A stretch of 64,000 nt of DNA from Aureibaculum algae (GTDB taxonomy: Bacteria; Bacteroidota; Bacteroidia; Flavobacteriales; Flavobacteriaceae): contig NZ_CP040749.1 in NCBI RefSeq assembly GCF_006065315.1, positions 1,116,001-1,180,000 on the forward strand, given 5' to 3'. The translations under genes were made by a program, and so were the position numbers. Below the pieces are notes generated by a model, which saw only the letters and a program-made list of their open reading frames with translations, did no database searches and had not been told where the DNA came from. Every line of letters starts with the position of its first letter. Positions within the stretch are counted from its first letter, which is position 1. Shown in pieces: positions 1 through 8,968 of the stretch.

Positions 1-385
1 TTTCGTAAGTCTCACCTGTAATAGGTCCTTTACCATCAATTGGTTCTCCCAAAGTGTTCACAACTCTACCTACGATACCTTCACCAACTCTTAACGAAGA
101 AATTCTTTCTGTACGTTTTACTGTAGCTCCTTCTCTAATATCAGTTGAATCACCTAATAATACAACACCAACATTATCTTCTTCAAGGTTAAGTACCATA
201 CCTTCCAATCCGTTTTCGAATTCTACTAGTTCACCGTATTGTACATTGGCTAGACCGTAAACACGAGCAATACCATCACCTATCTGTAAAACAGTACCTA
301 CTTCATCTAAAGAAGCGTTACCATCAAAACCTGCTAATTGTTGTTTTAAAATTGCTGATACTTCAGCTGGATTTATTGTTGCCAT
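1..385 (-). CDS. atpA: ATP synthase F1 subunit alpha, N-terminal part (partial)
   Basis: This is the first ~128 residues of the F1 alpha subunit, the non-catalytic nucleotide-binding subunit of ATP synthase. The reverse strand starts [17 protein letters not shown] and continues through the beta-barrel domain ([30 protein letters not shown]) to the ...[13 protein letters not shown] region, all typical of AtpA. The rest of the gene, including the Walker A motif, lies beyond the left edge. It follows atpH after 14 bases and is the most downstream atp gene visible. The ATG complement is at 383-385. Confidence 0.96.
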   Translation of the reverse strand, partial: MATINPAEVSAILKQQLAGFDGNASLDEVGTVLQIGDGIARVYGLANVQYGELVEFENGLEGMVLNLEEDNVGVVLLGDSTDIREGATVKRTERISSLRVGEGIVGRVVNTLGEPIDGKGPITGETYE

Positions 386-399
386 TTATTTAATTTTTA

Positions 400-954
400 T
401 TAAAACTTTGGTACGTAATGATTATGTTCAAATTCTCTACGTAAATTATTCATTTTTCCTGTAATACTAGCGTCAAATTGTTTATCGCCAACACGTAAAA
501 TAAATCCGCCAATAATTGATGGATCAATAATGTTTTCAATACTAACCTCTTTACCTACTATTTCTTTAACCTTTATTAGTATTTTTTCTTCTAAGGCTTT
601 AGTTAAAGGAATCGCCGTGGTTACTTTCGCTACTTCAGAACCTTTATGAAGGTCATAAATTAGTATATATTGTTTTGCGATTTGAGATAAGATAGATAAT
701 CTTTTATTCTCAATAAGTAAATCAATAAAACGTATTGATATTTTATCAAGATTTTTAAATACTGCTAACAAAGCAGACTTTTTAATTTTTGATTTGATTA
801 CAGGACTGCTCAACATAATTTGCAACTCTTTACTGCCTTCCATAGTAGAAGCAATAGATTGCATATCGTCATTAATAGTGTCGGCCTTTTTTAATTCTAA
901 CGAAAGATTTAAAACAGCTTTGGCGTATCTTATGGCAGCTCTTGAGTGCTTCAT
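400..954 (-). CDS. atpH: ATP synthase F1 subunit delta
   Basis: A 184-residue protein matching the delta (OSCP-like) subunit that ties the F1 alpha3beta3 head to the peripheral stalk. The helical N-terminal half begins MKHSRAAIRYAKAVLNL. The C-terminal part carries the family signature IENIIDPSIIGGFILRVGDKQFDASI near residues 140-165. Length is normal. The gene abuts atpF (its ATG is at 952-954 and the atpF stop codon at 955-957) and precedes atpA, the usual b-delta-alpha order, so it should be co-transcribed with them. Confidence 0.95.
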   Translation of the reverse strand: MKHSRAAIRYAKAVLNLSLELKKADTINDDMQSIASTMEGSKELQIMLSSPVIKSKIKKSALLAVFKNLDKISIRFIDLLIENKRLSILSQIAKQYILIYDLHKGSEVAKVTTAIPLTKALEEKILIKVKEIVGKEVSIENIIDPSIIGGFILRVGDKQFDASITGKMNNLRREFEHNHYVPKF

Positions 955-1449
955 CTAGTTCAATTTTACATCGTTTAACATACTTTCAACTAACTTTTCT
1001 TGTTTGTCTTTATTTGAAAGTTGTTCTTTTAAGACTTTTTCTGCAATGCCTATTGAAAGATCTGCTACTTGATTTTTTAAGTCAGTAATAGCTGCTAATT
1101 TTTCGTTTTGGATACTAGTTTTAGCCTGTTCTATAATTTTATTCGCTTGTGCTTTTGCTTCATCTTTAGCTTCAGAGATTACATTATTTTTCATCTCTCT
1201 AGCTTCTTTAAGCATAGCATCTCTTTCTGCACGGGCTTCTTTTAAAATCTTTTCATTATCAGATTTTAAATTTTCCATTTCTTGACGAGCTTTATCTGCT
1301 TCCAACAAAGCATTTTTTATAGAGTCTTCTCTTTCGCCTACTGCACCTAAAATAGGTTTCCAAGCAAATTTTCTAAGAATAATCAATAAAATAATAAAGG
1401 TTATACCAGTCCAAACAACAAGTCCTAATCCAGGAGTTACTAAATCCAT
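955..1449 (-). CDS. atpF: ATP synthase F0 subunit b
   Basis: Peripheral stalk subunit b: one N-terminal membrane helix (about residues 8-28, LGLVVWTGITFIILLIILRKF) followed by a long charged coiled coil. The reading frame is open further upstream with an ATG at 1494, but I place the start at 1449 (MDLVTPGLG), since the b subunit normally begins just before its membrane helix and the extra 15 residues would add an unrelated hydrophobic stretch. That gives 164 residues, the usual length. It lies between atpE and atpH. Confidence 0.93.
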   Translation of the reverse strand: MDLVTPGLGLVVWTGITFIILLIILRKFAWKPILGAVGEREDSIKNALLEADKARQEMENLKSDNEKILKEARAERDAMLKEAREMKNNVISEAKDEAKAQANKIIEQAKTSIQNEKLAAITDLKNQVADLSIGIAEKVLKEQLSNKDKQEKLVESMLNDVKLN

Positions 1450-1519
1450 TTTATATTTTTTATATATTAATTTTAAACAAAAATAAAAGTGCAACCAACC
1501 GTTACACTTTTATTTCTTT

Positions 1520-1762
<243 letters not shown>

Positions 1763-1783
1763 TTAAATATTTAAAATTAATTA

Positions 1784-2863
1784 TTAATGTTCTGCTTCTT
1801 CAGTTGCCATACCAAAATATAGGGCAGACAATACTGTAAATATGTAGGCTTGTATAGCCGTTACTATAATCTCAATAACCGTAATAAACAATGCAAATGC
1901 AACTGATACAGGTGCAACCGCAACTGATTTAAACACGAATATTAAAGACATTAATGCTAATATAATAATGTGACCTGCTGTAATGTTAGCAAACAAACGA
2001 ATCATTAATGAGATTGGTTTCACCATCATTCCTATTAGTTCAATAGGCATTAAGAAAATTTTCATGGGTACAGGCACTCCTGGCATCCAAAAAATATGTT
2101 TCCAATAATTTTTATTACCTACCAAAGTTGTAATTATAAACGTGAATAAAGCAAGGGTAAAGGTAAATGCAATATTACCACTTACGTTAGCTCCGTTTAC
2201 AATAGGTATTAAACCAAATATATTATTAATCCAAACAAAGAAGAAAATGGTTAATAAATAAGGCATATATCTTTTATACGTTTTTTCGCCAATCATTGGT
2301 ACGGCAATCTCATCTCTTACAAAAACGATTAAAGGTTCTACAAAACTTGCAATACCTTTAGGTACAAAATTTTCTGATTTTTTATAACGTCTAGCTGCAC
2401 CAATAAAAATAAGTAATAGAACCAACACAGAAACCCACATCATAAATACATTTCTAGTAATGGAAAAATCATAAGGTTTTACAGCGTTAGTAGGATGGTG
2501 TTCAGCATCAAAGGTAACCGAAGTTTCACCGTCATTTAGCTGGTATACTTTTTCATGTAAATTAACAAATTTACCGCCATTCTTCTCAACGATATGCGTG
2601 CCTGAGTTATCATGATGAAATTCAGATGACATAAAAGTAGTCAATCCATTATCCGTCCATAATATAACAGGAAGGGAAATAGAAACTGGATGTCCGTCCC
2701 AATCCCAAAGATGGAAACTATGAGCATCCTTTACGTGATGCATGATCATTTCTTTAGGGTCGAACTTTTCGTCCCCGGTTTTTTCTTCGCCTGAAGCGAA
2801 TCCGTTTAGGGAAATGGAGAATAACAATCCTAATAAAAAAAATCTAAAGGTGTTGATTTGCAT
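1784..2863 (-). CDS. atpB: ATP synthase F0 subunit a, with N-terminal signal peptide and extension
   Basis: Stator subunit a, which forms the proton half-channels. The C-terminal ~240 residues hold the membrane helices, with the essential arginine region (SLMIRLFANITAGH) and the last helix (VIEIIVTAIQAYIFTVLSALYFG). About 120 residues precede this core: a signal-like hydrophobic start, then a His-rich segment that should be periplasmic. Such an extension is usual in Bacteroidota. I prefer the ATG at 2863 (MQINTFRFFLLGLLF) over the one at 2917 because it begins directly at the signal-like helix, giving 359 residues. Confidence 0.93.
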   Translation of the reverse strand: MQINTFRFFLLGLLFSISLNGFASGEEKTGDEKFDPKEMIMHHVKDAHSFHLWDWDGHPVSISLPVILWTDNGLTTFMSSEFHHDNSGTHIVEKNGGKFVNLHEKVYQLNDGETSVTFDAEHHPTNAVKPYDFSITRNVFMMWVSVLVLLLIFIGAARRYKKSENFVPKGIASFVEPLIVFVRDEIAVPMIGEKTYKRYMPYLLTIFFFVWINNIFGLIPIVNGANVSGNIAFTFTLALFTFIITTLVGNKNYWKHIFWMPGVPVPMKIFLMPIELIGMMVKPISLMIRLFANITAGHIIILALMSLIFVFKSVAVAPVSVAFALFITVIEIIVTAIQAYIFTVLSALYFGMATEEAEH

Positions 2864-2979
2864 TACGTATTCAATTAAAAATATATCTCTTAAAATTCCG
2901 TGCAAATGTAAGGACATTTAATTAAATGGCAAATATTATTTTATTATAAATTTTAAGTAAAAGTTTTGTATAAGAAAGG

Positions 2980-3375
2980 TTATTTTCCTTTCAATAAATC
3001 ACTTATATATAAGACTTCAAAGGCTAAAAATAAAAAATAAGGGATAAAAAAATTAAAAACATCTGGTTTTTTATTTTCAAAATCAGAAAGTAGTAATGGT
3101 AATAAAAATACAATTGCAATTATCATTTTGAGCAATGTACTAACCATAAAAATATTAAAAACTTGGTTATTACCTTCTGAATGTTTGTAATTAATAATGC
3201 CATAAATAGCAAAGGTTACCAAACAATGAAAAGTATAAATTTGCCATAGTGGAAAGAAAAGATTTCCATCATAAAAATAATGGATTAAATAACTATGTAC
3301 AGCAAAAAGTACTATTGTGAAAAATAATAGTTTCAATAAAAAAGAACCTTGTCTTTTCTTAAAAATTGTATTCAT
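2980..3375 (-). CDS. Small four-helix membrane protein of the atp operon (DUF6168-like)
   Basis: A 131-residue hydrophobic protein with four predicted membrane segments (about 14-32, 42-58, 75-97 and 106-126). It starts inside the stop of atpZ (ATGA overlap at 3372-3375) and precedes atpB. This is the position AtpI occupies in other bacteria, where it helps assemble the c-ring or import Mg2+. I recall this family as DUF6168 in Flavobacteriia, but the assignment is from memory. An AtpI-like role is inferred from context only. Confidence 0.75.
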   Translation of the reverse strand: MNTIFKKRQGSFLLKLLFFTIVLFAVHSYLIHYFYDGNLFFPLWQIYTFHCLVTFAIYGIINYKHSEGNNQVFNIFMVSTLLKMIIAIVFLLPLLLSDFENKKPDVFNFFIPYFLFLAFEVLYISDLLKGK

Positions 3376-3617
3376 TTATCTTTAGATGAGTGGGTTATCT
3401 GTCTAATAACGATATATATCGAAATTAAAACAGACGCCAAAGATAATACAATTGTATAGATATTGTGTGTGTTTGGAAAATGTTCATCCAACTTTACCCC
3501 AGCATATGAACCAATGCCTATGATCGCAAACATTTGAATGGCAACACCAGAAAATTTAGCGTAAGTATTAAGCTGTTTTTTCGGCTTTTCTTTGTTGTTG
3601 GCTTTGTTGCTGCTCAT
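3372..3617 (-). CDS. atpZ: AtpZ/AtpI-family protein
   Basis: An 81-residue protein with a Lys-rich N-terminus and two membrane helices (about 23-40 and 52-73) separated by a short loop containing GVKLDEHFP, the pattern of AtpZ. Family members partner AtpI and are thought to help c-ring assembly or Mg2+ supply for ATP synthase. Its start codon lies about 50 bases inside the end of the upstream bactofilin gene, and its stop overlaps the next gene by 4 bases, so it is probably translationally coupled on both sides. No later ATG would leave an intact first helix. Confidence 0.82.
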   Translation of the reverse strand: MSSNKANNKEKPKKQLNTYAKFSGVAIQMFAIIGIGSYAGVKLDEHFPNTHNIYTIVLSLASVLISIYIVIRQITHSSKDK

Positions 3618-3984
3618 TTCTAAGTGCTTTAATATTTCCTTTCATGTTACAAGAAGCATTGAAATTTGCACCTGGTTCTACAGAAAGTTTTCCTAAAACG
3701 ACTTCACCATTTATAGTGGCAGTTGACTTTAAAGATAATAATTCATCAACATTTAAATTGCCAGAAAATTTACCTTCGATATCAGCATTACTGCAATCAA
3801 TAGTACCGTCAACAGAACCTTCTTTACCAATAACAACTCTACCTGATGTTTTAATAGTACCTTTAACGTTACCGTCAATTCTAAAATCGCCATCAGATTT
3901 TATATCACCTACAAATGAAGAATTTTTACCAATAATATTTCTCTCTAATACTTGTCCTGGATTTGTCTTTTTTTCAGAAAACAT
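3568..3984 (-). CDS. Bactofilin (polymer-forming cytoskeletal protein)
   Basis: A 138-residue protein dominated by the right-handed beta-helix repeats of bactofilins (DGDFRIDGNVKGTI, GRVVIGKEGSVDGTI, NADIEGKFSGNL, SLKSTATINGEV, LSVEPGANFNASCNMKG). Bactofilins self-assemble without nucleotide into filaments that scaffold cell-shape or envelope functions. The C-terminal tail is Gln/Lys-rich and overlaps the atpZ coding sequence by 50 bases. It lies 80 bases downstream of sprE on the same strand. Confidence 0.93.
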   Translation of the reverse strand: MFSEKKTNPGQVLERNIIGKNSSFVGDIKSDGDFRIDGNVKGTIKTSGRVVIGKEGSVDGTIDCSNADIEGKFSGNLNVDELLSLKSTATINGEVVLGKLSVEPGANFNASCNMKGNIKALRNEQQQSQQQRKAEKTA

Positions 3985-4064
3985 AATTTAATTTTTAAAT
4001 TTAAACTTCATTTAACTTTTTATTACTTGTAGGGGAGCAATAAAATTCTCTTTCTTGATACTAC

Positions 4065-6308
4065 TTACTGACCTGAATTTGCCGAATCACTATCAAAATT
4101 CTCTAAAATTTCAACAGCACGTTTACCTTCTTCAGTATTCGGATAACTTAAAGCAACAAAACTTAATGCTTCTTTAAAAGCTTCAGCTCCTATTGTTTTC
4201 ATTAATATATGAGCTTTTAACAACTCTAGCTTCGGAATTATTGGTTCATCCTTGAAACGTTCAATTGCTTTTTCCGTTTTTTGATAAGCTTCAACATAAT
4301 GCTGAAAATCATAATTACAATAGATGTCGTTATATATTGCTTCTGGTGAATTAGCATCATCATAAGCTAATATTTTTTCGGGATTTAGAATGATTTTTGC
4401 ATATCTAGACTCCGGATAATTAGAAACGACAACGTTTTTGTATTTATTGCTTTTCGTTTCATCAAAATTAGCATAAATTTTATATAAATGATAATTTATA
4501 GGAAGAATTAATTTTTCAACAGGGTTAAAGGTCAATAGTTTTTCTAATCGTTCTGCAGCCAGAGGGTATTCTTTAAATTGTTCCTTGTAAATGATTCCTA
4601 AATTATAATAAGCATCATTTCGTAAATAGGTGATACTATCTAGGTCACTTTTTTTAGTAGGAATTCTGCTGATGTAATAATCTAATTCATACTTTTTAGA
4701 GGTGTCAAAATTATCTTCAACAACTAACAAATCCGTTTTTTTAGTATTATCACTAATAGCTTTTTTCGCAGATATTCGCCAGTTGTCTTCTAAAGCTCTA
4801 TTACCCCAAGACCGTTTAAATTCTTGTTTTCCAAAACCTGCAACATTGTTATTGTAAAAGTAAAATTTACCACCCTTAGAACTGCTTTTCGAAGAGTCGT
4901 CAGATAAATTTCCAAAACCAGTGGTACTCTCTAAAGCATTTTCTAGTTTTATTTTAGCCAATTCATCAACTTTTTTAATACTGTCTATATAGCCTTGATA
5001 AAAAGCTTCTTGTGCTGCTTTAGGTAGTGCAGCTATTTTTAAAATACTATCATTTGTATTTGCCAAAGCTTCATAGGTAATTACTTCTTCTAGACTTTCA
5101 CGTTTTCTAACCAAACGTCTAATACGTTTTTCGTTTTTGTTTTTAGTGATACCTATAATACTATCATAATAGGCACCAGCCAATTCAAATTTTGCTTTAT
5201 CAAAATAAATATTACCAATGGCTTCATAGGTCAATTCCTTTTGGTATTCTATTCCGTTTACTGCTCTTAATGATTTTTCAAAATCTTCTAAACCTATTTT
5301 TATGCTATCGTTTTGAGATTCTATGAGTCCCTTGTGATAATACAATTCATCTAGAAAAGGTCTATTATCTCTATTTTTAATTAGTTTTTTAAATCGTGCT
5401 AAAAACAAAGCCGTACTGTCTTCTTTTGTATAGTTTTTTGCTCTATCAATCTGTGCATGTACCTGATAGCGTAGCGGAGCTTTATTGAAATTCATCAATT
5501 TCTCAAAATAGAGATTTGAAGAATCAATTTTTTGCTCGTTTCTGTAAACTTGCCCCAGAATGAATAGGTTTCGGGATTTTTGCTTAGGATCTACAGAAAA
5601 TAATACAGCACTATCTAAATGTTTTATTACTAAATCAGTACTGTCTAAAGCTTGATACGCCATTGCCATTGTGGTATGGCCATCTTCAACAAGTTCTAAC
5701 GGTAAGTTTAAGTTTTTTAATAAGTATTGTAGGGTTTCAATTGCTAATTCTTCATTTTGCAAACGCACTAATGTTTTCGCTTGCCAAACTCGAGTTTGAT
5801 CTTTTAGGTCGTTTTCAGTATAGTTTTCTAGTACAAAATTAAAAGCTTCTAGGGCTGGTACAAATCGTTGTGAGTAGTATCTAGACTTACCTAACAATAA
5901 ATAAGCATCGTCAATTTGTCTATTCCTTTCCTTGCCTTTAATGTCCATTCCATGTTTCTGAATGGCTTTTACAGCTTTTTCTTCTGCACGTTCAAAACCA
6001 GTTGCTGTACTTTCTGTATCGCCATTGTTGTCTTTAGGTGGTGATGAAGGATTAATTAAAATGGCCTTATCATCCTCTTCAATTTTTAGCGGCTCAATTG
6101 GAAGTAACTCCCAAAAGTTGTCAGCATATTTATCGTCTAATTGTAATTTGGCTTGGTCATAAGCAACTTGCCCATTGTATAGCACATTATACTTGGTAGA
6201 TAGTGCATGCATGTTTCTACTTACCAGATTATTCTTTTTAGTTGAGCAACTAATAAGAATAAGTAAAAATGCACTAATGAAAAGCCAGAGGGGAAACTTT
6301 TTAATCAA
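4065..6308 (-). CDS. sprE: Type IX secretion/gliding lipoprotein SprE (PorW), TPR protein
   Basis: A 747-residue lipoprotein: the signal peptide ends in LILISC, with the lipobox Cys near residue 21. Directly after it comes the family hallmark SRNMHALSTKYNVLYNG. The rest is largely helical TPR-like repeats (for example ALEAFNFVLENY, AAERLEKLLTF). SprE/PorW is an outer-membrane-associated lipoprotein needed for type IX secretion and gliding in Flavobacterium and Porphyromonas. The F. johnsoniae protein, as I recall it, is somewhat longer. A -7 box lies about 30 bases upstream. It is the first gene of the run that continues into the atp operon. Confidence 0.9.
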   Translation of the reverse strand: MIKKFPLWLFISAFLLILISCSTKKNNLVSRNMHALSTKYNVLYNGQVAYDQAKLQLDDKYADNFWELLPIEPLKIEEDDKAILINPSSPPKDNNGDTESTATGFERAEEKAVKAIQKHGMDIKGKERNRQIDDAYLLLGKSRYYSQRFVPALEAFNFVLENYTENDLKDQTRVWQAKTLVRLQNEELAIETLQYLLKNLNLPLELVEDGHTTMAMAYQALDSTDLVIKHLDSAVLFSVDPKQKSRNLFILGQVYRNEQKIDSSNLYFEKLMNFNKAPLRYQVHAQIDRAKNYTKEDSTALFLARFKKLIKNRDNRPFLDELYYHKGLIESQNDSIKIGLEDFEKSLRAVNGIEYQKELTYEAIGNIYFDKAKFELAGAYYDSIIGITKNKNEKRIRRLVRKRESLEEVITYEALANTNDSILKIAALPKAAQEAFYQGYIDSIKKVDELAKIKLENALESTTGFGNLSDDSSKSSSKGGKFYFYNNNVAGFGKQEFKRSWGNRALEDNWRISAKKAISDNTKKTDLLVVEDNFDTSKKYELDYYISRIPTKKSDLDSITYLRNDAYYNLGIIYKEQFKEYPLAAERLEKLLTFNPVEKLILPINYHLYKIYANFDETKSNKYKNVVVSNYPESRYAKIILNPEKILAYDDANSPEAIYNDIYCNYDFQHYVEAYQKTEKAIERFKDEPIIPKLELLKAHILMKTIGAEAFKEALSFVALSYPNTEEGKRAVEILENFDSDSANSGQ

Positions 6309-6336
6309 AATTCGAATTTGTCTAGTAGTGTAACTA

Positions 6337-6344
6337 CAAATTTA
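6337..6344 (-). promoter_or_regulatory. Candidate promoter -7 box of sprE
   Basis: TAAATTTG on the minus strand fits the Bacteroidota -7 consensus TAnnTTTG. A start a few bases downstream would leave a ~25-base leader before the sprE ATG. No clear -33 TTG is seen. An inverted repeat (GTAGT-TACACTAC-like) follows it within the leader. Confidence 0.45.
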
Positions 6345-6470
6345 AGGGATTATTGTCCTACTTGATAAAAAAAAACAGGATTGAAATCAGTTTCTGCTAA
6401 AAAAGGTTGGTTTCGCTAAAAGAAATTGTACAGAAATTAAACGTTAATTAACGATTAAAAATTGATTTTT

Positions 6471-7166
6471 TTAAACTGAAAAATGACCTTCTAATTCTTT
6501 TAAGGTAGCTTCTGAAGTTTCAATATCTTTAATCAATTCTCCTTTTTCCAACACCACAATGCGTTCACAGACTTCAGTAACATGGCCAAGGTCGTGACTA
6601 GAAATTAAAATTGTAGCTTTATTTTCTTCTGTTAAAGACTTTAGTAATTTTTTAAGACGAATTTGAGTGGTTGGGTCTAAATTGGCAAATGGTTCATCTA
6701 AAATTATAACTTCAGGATTTCCAATTAAGGCAGCTACAATTCCAGCTTTTTTCTGATTTCCTTTAGATAAATCACGTAAATATTTACGTTTTCCTATAAT
6801 TTCACCATTAAATAATTCTTCAAAGGGTTCTAAAAAAGTATCAACATCAGCTTTGTTCATGCCACGTAGCTCACCAATAAAATAGAAATATTCTTCAGGA
6901 GTTAGGTAACCAATCAAAAAACTTTCATCTATAAAAGCAGCTGTGAAAGGTTTCCAATCTTCACTTTTGTCTACTTGAATTTCGTTATTTGTAATAGCAC
7001 CTGTAGTAGGTTGTATTAAGTCTAACAACAGATTGAAAAAGGTAGTTTTCCCAGCTCCATTGTTACCTACCAATCCAAATGATTGTCCTTTTGGAATTTC
7101 TAAATTTTCTAATTGTAAAACCGTGGTTTGCCCGTATTTTTTTGAAATATTTGTTACTTGTATCAT
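6471..7166 (-). CDS. ABC transporter ATP-binding protein
   Basis: A 231-residue nucleotide-binding subunit. The Walker A motif is GLVGNNGAGKTT (about residues 32-43), the signature LSKGNQKKAG (about 133-142), Walker B VIILDEPFANLDP (about 155-167) and the switch His in SSHDLGHV. It groups with single-domain ATPases of ABC-2 type exporters. The upstream permease gene (7264-8742) is its evident partner. The 97-base gap between them is mostly a hexanucleotide tandem repeat. The substrate cannot be told. Confidence 0.93.
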   Translation of the reverse strand: MIQVTNISKKYGQTTVLQLENLEIPKGQSFGLVGNNGAGKTTFFNLLLDLIQPTTGAITNNEIQVDKSEDWKPFTAAFIDESFLIGYLTPEEYFYFIGELRGMNKADVDTFLEPFEELFNGEIIGKRKYLRDLSKGNQKKAGIVAALIGNPEVIILDEPFANLDPTTQIRLKKLLKSLTEENKATILISSHDLGHVTEVCERIVVLEKGELIKDIETSEATLKELEGHFSV

Positions 7167-7195
7167 GTCGTTTAAATTTTAATATGCCTTAATTT

Positions 7196-7266
7196 TGCTA
7201 CTGCTACTGCTACTGCTACTGCTACTGCTACTGCTACTGCTACTGCTACTGCTACTGCTACTGCTA
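7196..7266 (-). repeat. Hexanucleotide microsatellite (TAGCAG)n, about 12 copies
   Basis: About 71 bases of uninterrupted period-6 repeat; on the minus strand the unit is TAGCAG. The first TAG is the stop codon of the permease gene, and the array ends about 30 bases before the start of the ATPase gene. It fills most of the space between two co-oriented partner genes. Whole-unit slippage would change spacing but not reading frame. Confidence 0.95.
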
Positions 7267-8742
7267 GTTATCTTGGTCAAAGGCATTAATCATCTTGTAT
7301 TTTGTGTCTATATATCTTTTGGTAATACCTTTCATTATTTTTTCATGAAAAACAATCCCAATAATTCCTAAAATGATAAGGGTTGTAATACCTGCTTCAA
7401 AATTGATAAACTTATAAGGAATGTAAAAGAAAATCATCGGAATAATCATTAAGGGAAATCCGATAATCCATTGCACGGCTCCAGTACCTTGGTAATTAAA
7501 AGCAGCTCTTTGGGTTAAATCAATTTTTTTACGATTAAAAGAACCTCCATATAAAAGCACATGCGTATTAACTCCAATGTTATAGATCATAGCAGCGAAA
7601 TGAACCACTAAAACTTTCCAACCAAAATAAACATAAGGTATGCTGATCACAAACATTAAAATGGCACTCATCATCATTAATGTATATTTTGAATTTAGGT
7701 ATTCTTTGTATTTAATGTTTTGACTCATCAATAATTTGTAATAACCACTATCCCATGCGGGAATAAATTGACCAAAATTGATCATAAAAATTCCAGTTAC
7801 GAAAATCCCTACAAATACATAAAAACTAACCATATTTTGATATACAGGGTTCGGGTAAAAAATCAATCCATAAAGCAAACCAATGGCCACAATAAAAACT
7901 GAAGAACGGGGTCTTTTGTTACGCCATAGCAATTTTAAATCAAGTTGTAAAAAGGGAGCTACAGAGCCAAATCTTCGGGTCCAAGCCATGTCTGTTGTGG
8001 TGGCAATTTCCGTTTTCGCTTTTAGCGATCGGTCTATATATAATTTCTGTTTTAAAGATGTGAAGTTGGTATAGTACAATAAGATCAAAATTCCTATTGG
8101 AATAATTAAGATTAACGGATTTGCAGTGATGGCATTTACAGCACTACCCACTAAGTCATTAAATGAAACAATATTAAAATAGTTAAGTCCAAATAAGATT
8201 CCTGAAAAAGCTAAAATTGGTAAAAATGACAATTCTGTTTCGGCAGATTTACTTTCTATAATAAAATTTAAAAAGTTAGTAATCAGTGTTAGGGTAATTA
8301 TCAAAAACATCCAAGTAAAAACTACTGAAGCTCCATATCCGTTTATTAGTAATATCACAGCAAAAGGGATAACCGTAAATAATGGTAAAAAATTGAAAAA
8401 TGAAATGGCTGATTTACCCAAAACATAATGTATAATACTGCTTCTTTTTATAGGTAAAGTTAGCAACGGTTTTATGTTCATTACCGGCAATTTCTGAAAG
8501 AAAAATCGCATTAATAAATCGCCCAACAACCAATAGAATAAAAATCCATTGACAATTAGTAATGGGTCTTGAGTCGGAAATTTATCTTTTAGTATAGGGT
8601 AAAGGCCAAAACCAAGGCCTAAAAACATAAGTATAAAATACAATGCAAAAAATACCATTACAATATTTAATGCCATGCTTTTTTGCCAATATGAAGAGCG
8701 GAAAAACTGTTTCCATTGTAAGCTGAAAAATCTTGAGATCAT
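7264..8742 (-). CDS. DUF5687-family ABC-2-like permease
   Basis: A 492-residue integral membrane protein with about a dozen hydrophobic segments spread along its length and few soluble stretches (a cytosolic loop around residues 225-265). It begins MISRFFSLQWKQFFRSSYW, the typical amphipathic start of this family, which I recognise as DUF5687 of Bacteroidota. It is the membrane partner of the ATPase encoded just downstream. Function is presumed to be export; substrate unknown. The stop codon TAG is also the first unit of the tandem repeat. Confidence 0.82.
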   Translation of the reverse strand: MISRFFSLQWKQFFRSSYWQKSMALNIVMVFFALYFILMFLGLGFGLYPILKDKFPTQDPLLIVNGFLFYWLLGDLLMRFFFQKLPVMNIKPLLTLPIKRSSIIHYVLGKSAISFFNFLPLFTVIPFAVILLINGYGASVVFTWMFLIITLTLITNFLNFIIESKSAETELSFLPILAFSGILFGLNYFNIVSFNDLVGSAVNAITANPLILIIPIGILILLYYTNFTSLKQKLYIDRSLKAKTEIATTTDMAWTRRFGSVAPFLQLDLKLLWRNKRPRSSVFIVAIGLLYGLIFYPNPVYQNMVSFYVFVGIFVTGIFMINFGQFIPAWDSGYYKLLMSQNIKYKEYLNSKYTLMMMSAILMFVISIPYVYFGWKVLVVHFAAMIYNIGVNTHVLLYGGSFNRKKIDLTQRAAFNYQGTGAVQWIIGFPLMIIPMIFFYIPYKFINFEAGITTLIILGIIGIVFHEKIMKGITKRYIDTKYKMINAFDQDN

Positions 8743-8820
8743 GTTGTTGATTTGGTGTAATTAGTAGTTCTAAATATTATTTTGTTACATTATTTCTATA
8801 TGATTTAATTAAAAAAGTAC

Positions 8821-8904
8821 TGTCAATTCGAGCGTCCTGAGATATTCGGGAGAGAACTCATCAATAACATATAAAGTTAGGTTTCTACTCCACTCAACCT
8901 GACA
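8821..8904. repeat. Palindrome-ended intergenic element (TGTCA...TGACA)
   Basis: An 84-base stretch in the 226-base gap between the permease and the ThuA-type gene. It begins TGTCAATTCGAGCG and ends with the near complement CACTCAACCTGACA, giving imperfect inverted ends. This looks like the small dispersed repeats common in flavobacterial intergenic DNA. Its ends resemble those of the elements at 46941 and 63791 only loosely. Confidence 0.5.
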
Positions 8905-8927
8905 GCAGAATGTGCGAATTAATTAAA

Positions 8928-8960
8928 AACACCCCCATTGTATCTATCAATAGGGGAATT
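8928..8960 (-). terminator. Candidate rho-independent terminator of the ThuA-type gene
   Basis: On the minus strand CCCCTATTG-loop-CAATGGGGG is followed by TGTTTTTAATT. It begins 12 bases past the stop of the 8969-12316 gene, the expected place. Confidence 0.7.
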
Positions 8961-8968
8961 TTGAAAAT

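Noticed and set aside
54..260. Plus-strand open frame at the left edge
   Set aside because: Lies opposite the clear atpA coding sequence; composition is that of an antisense shadow.
3644..3991. 115-codon plus-strand open frame
   Set aside because: Antisense to the bactofilin gene; no start context or family features.
7196..7266. Possible CRISPR-like array
   Set aside because: It is a pure 6-base tandem repeat without spacers.
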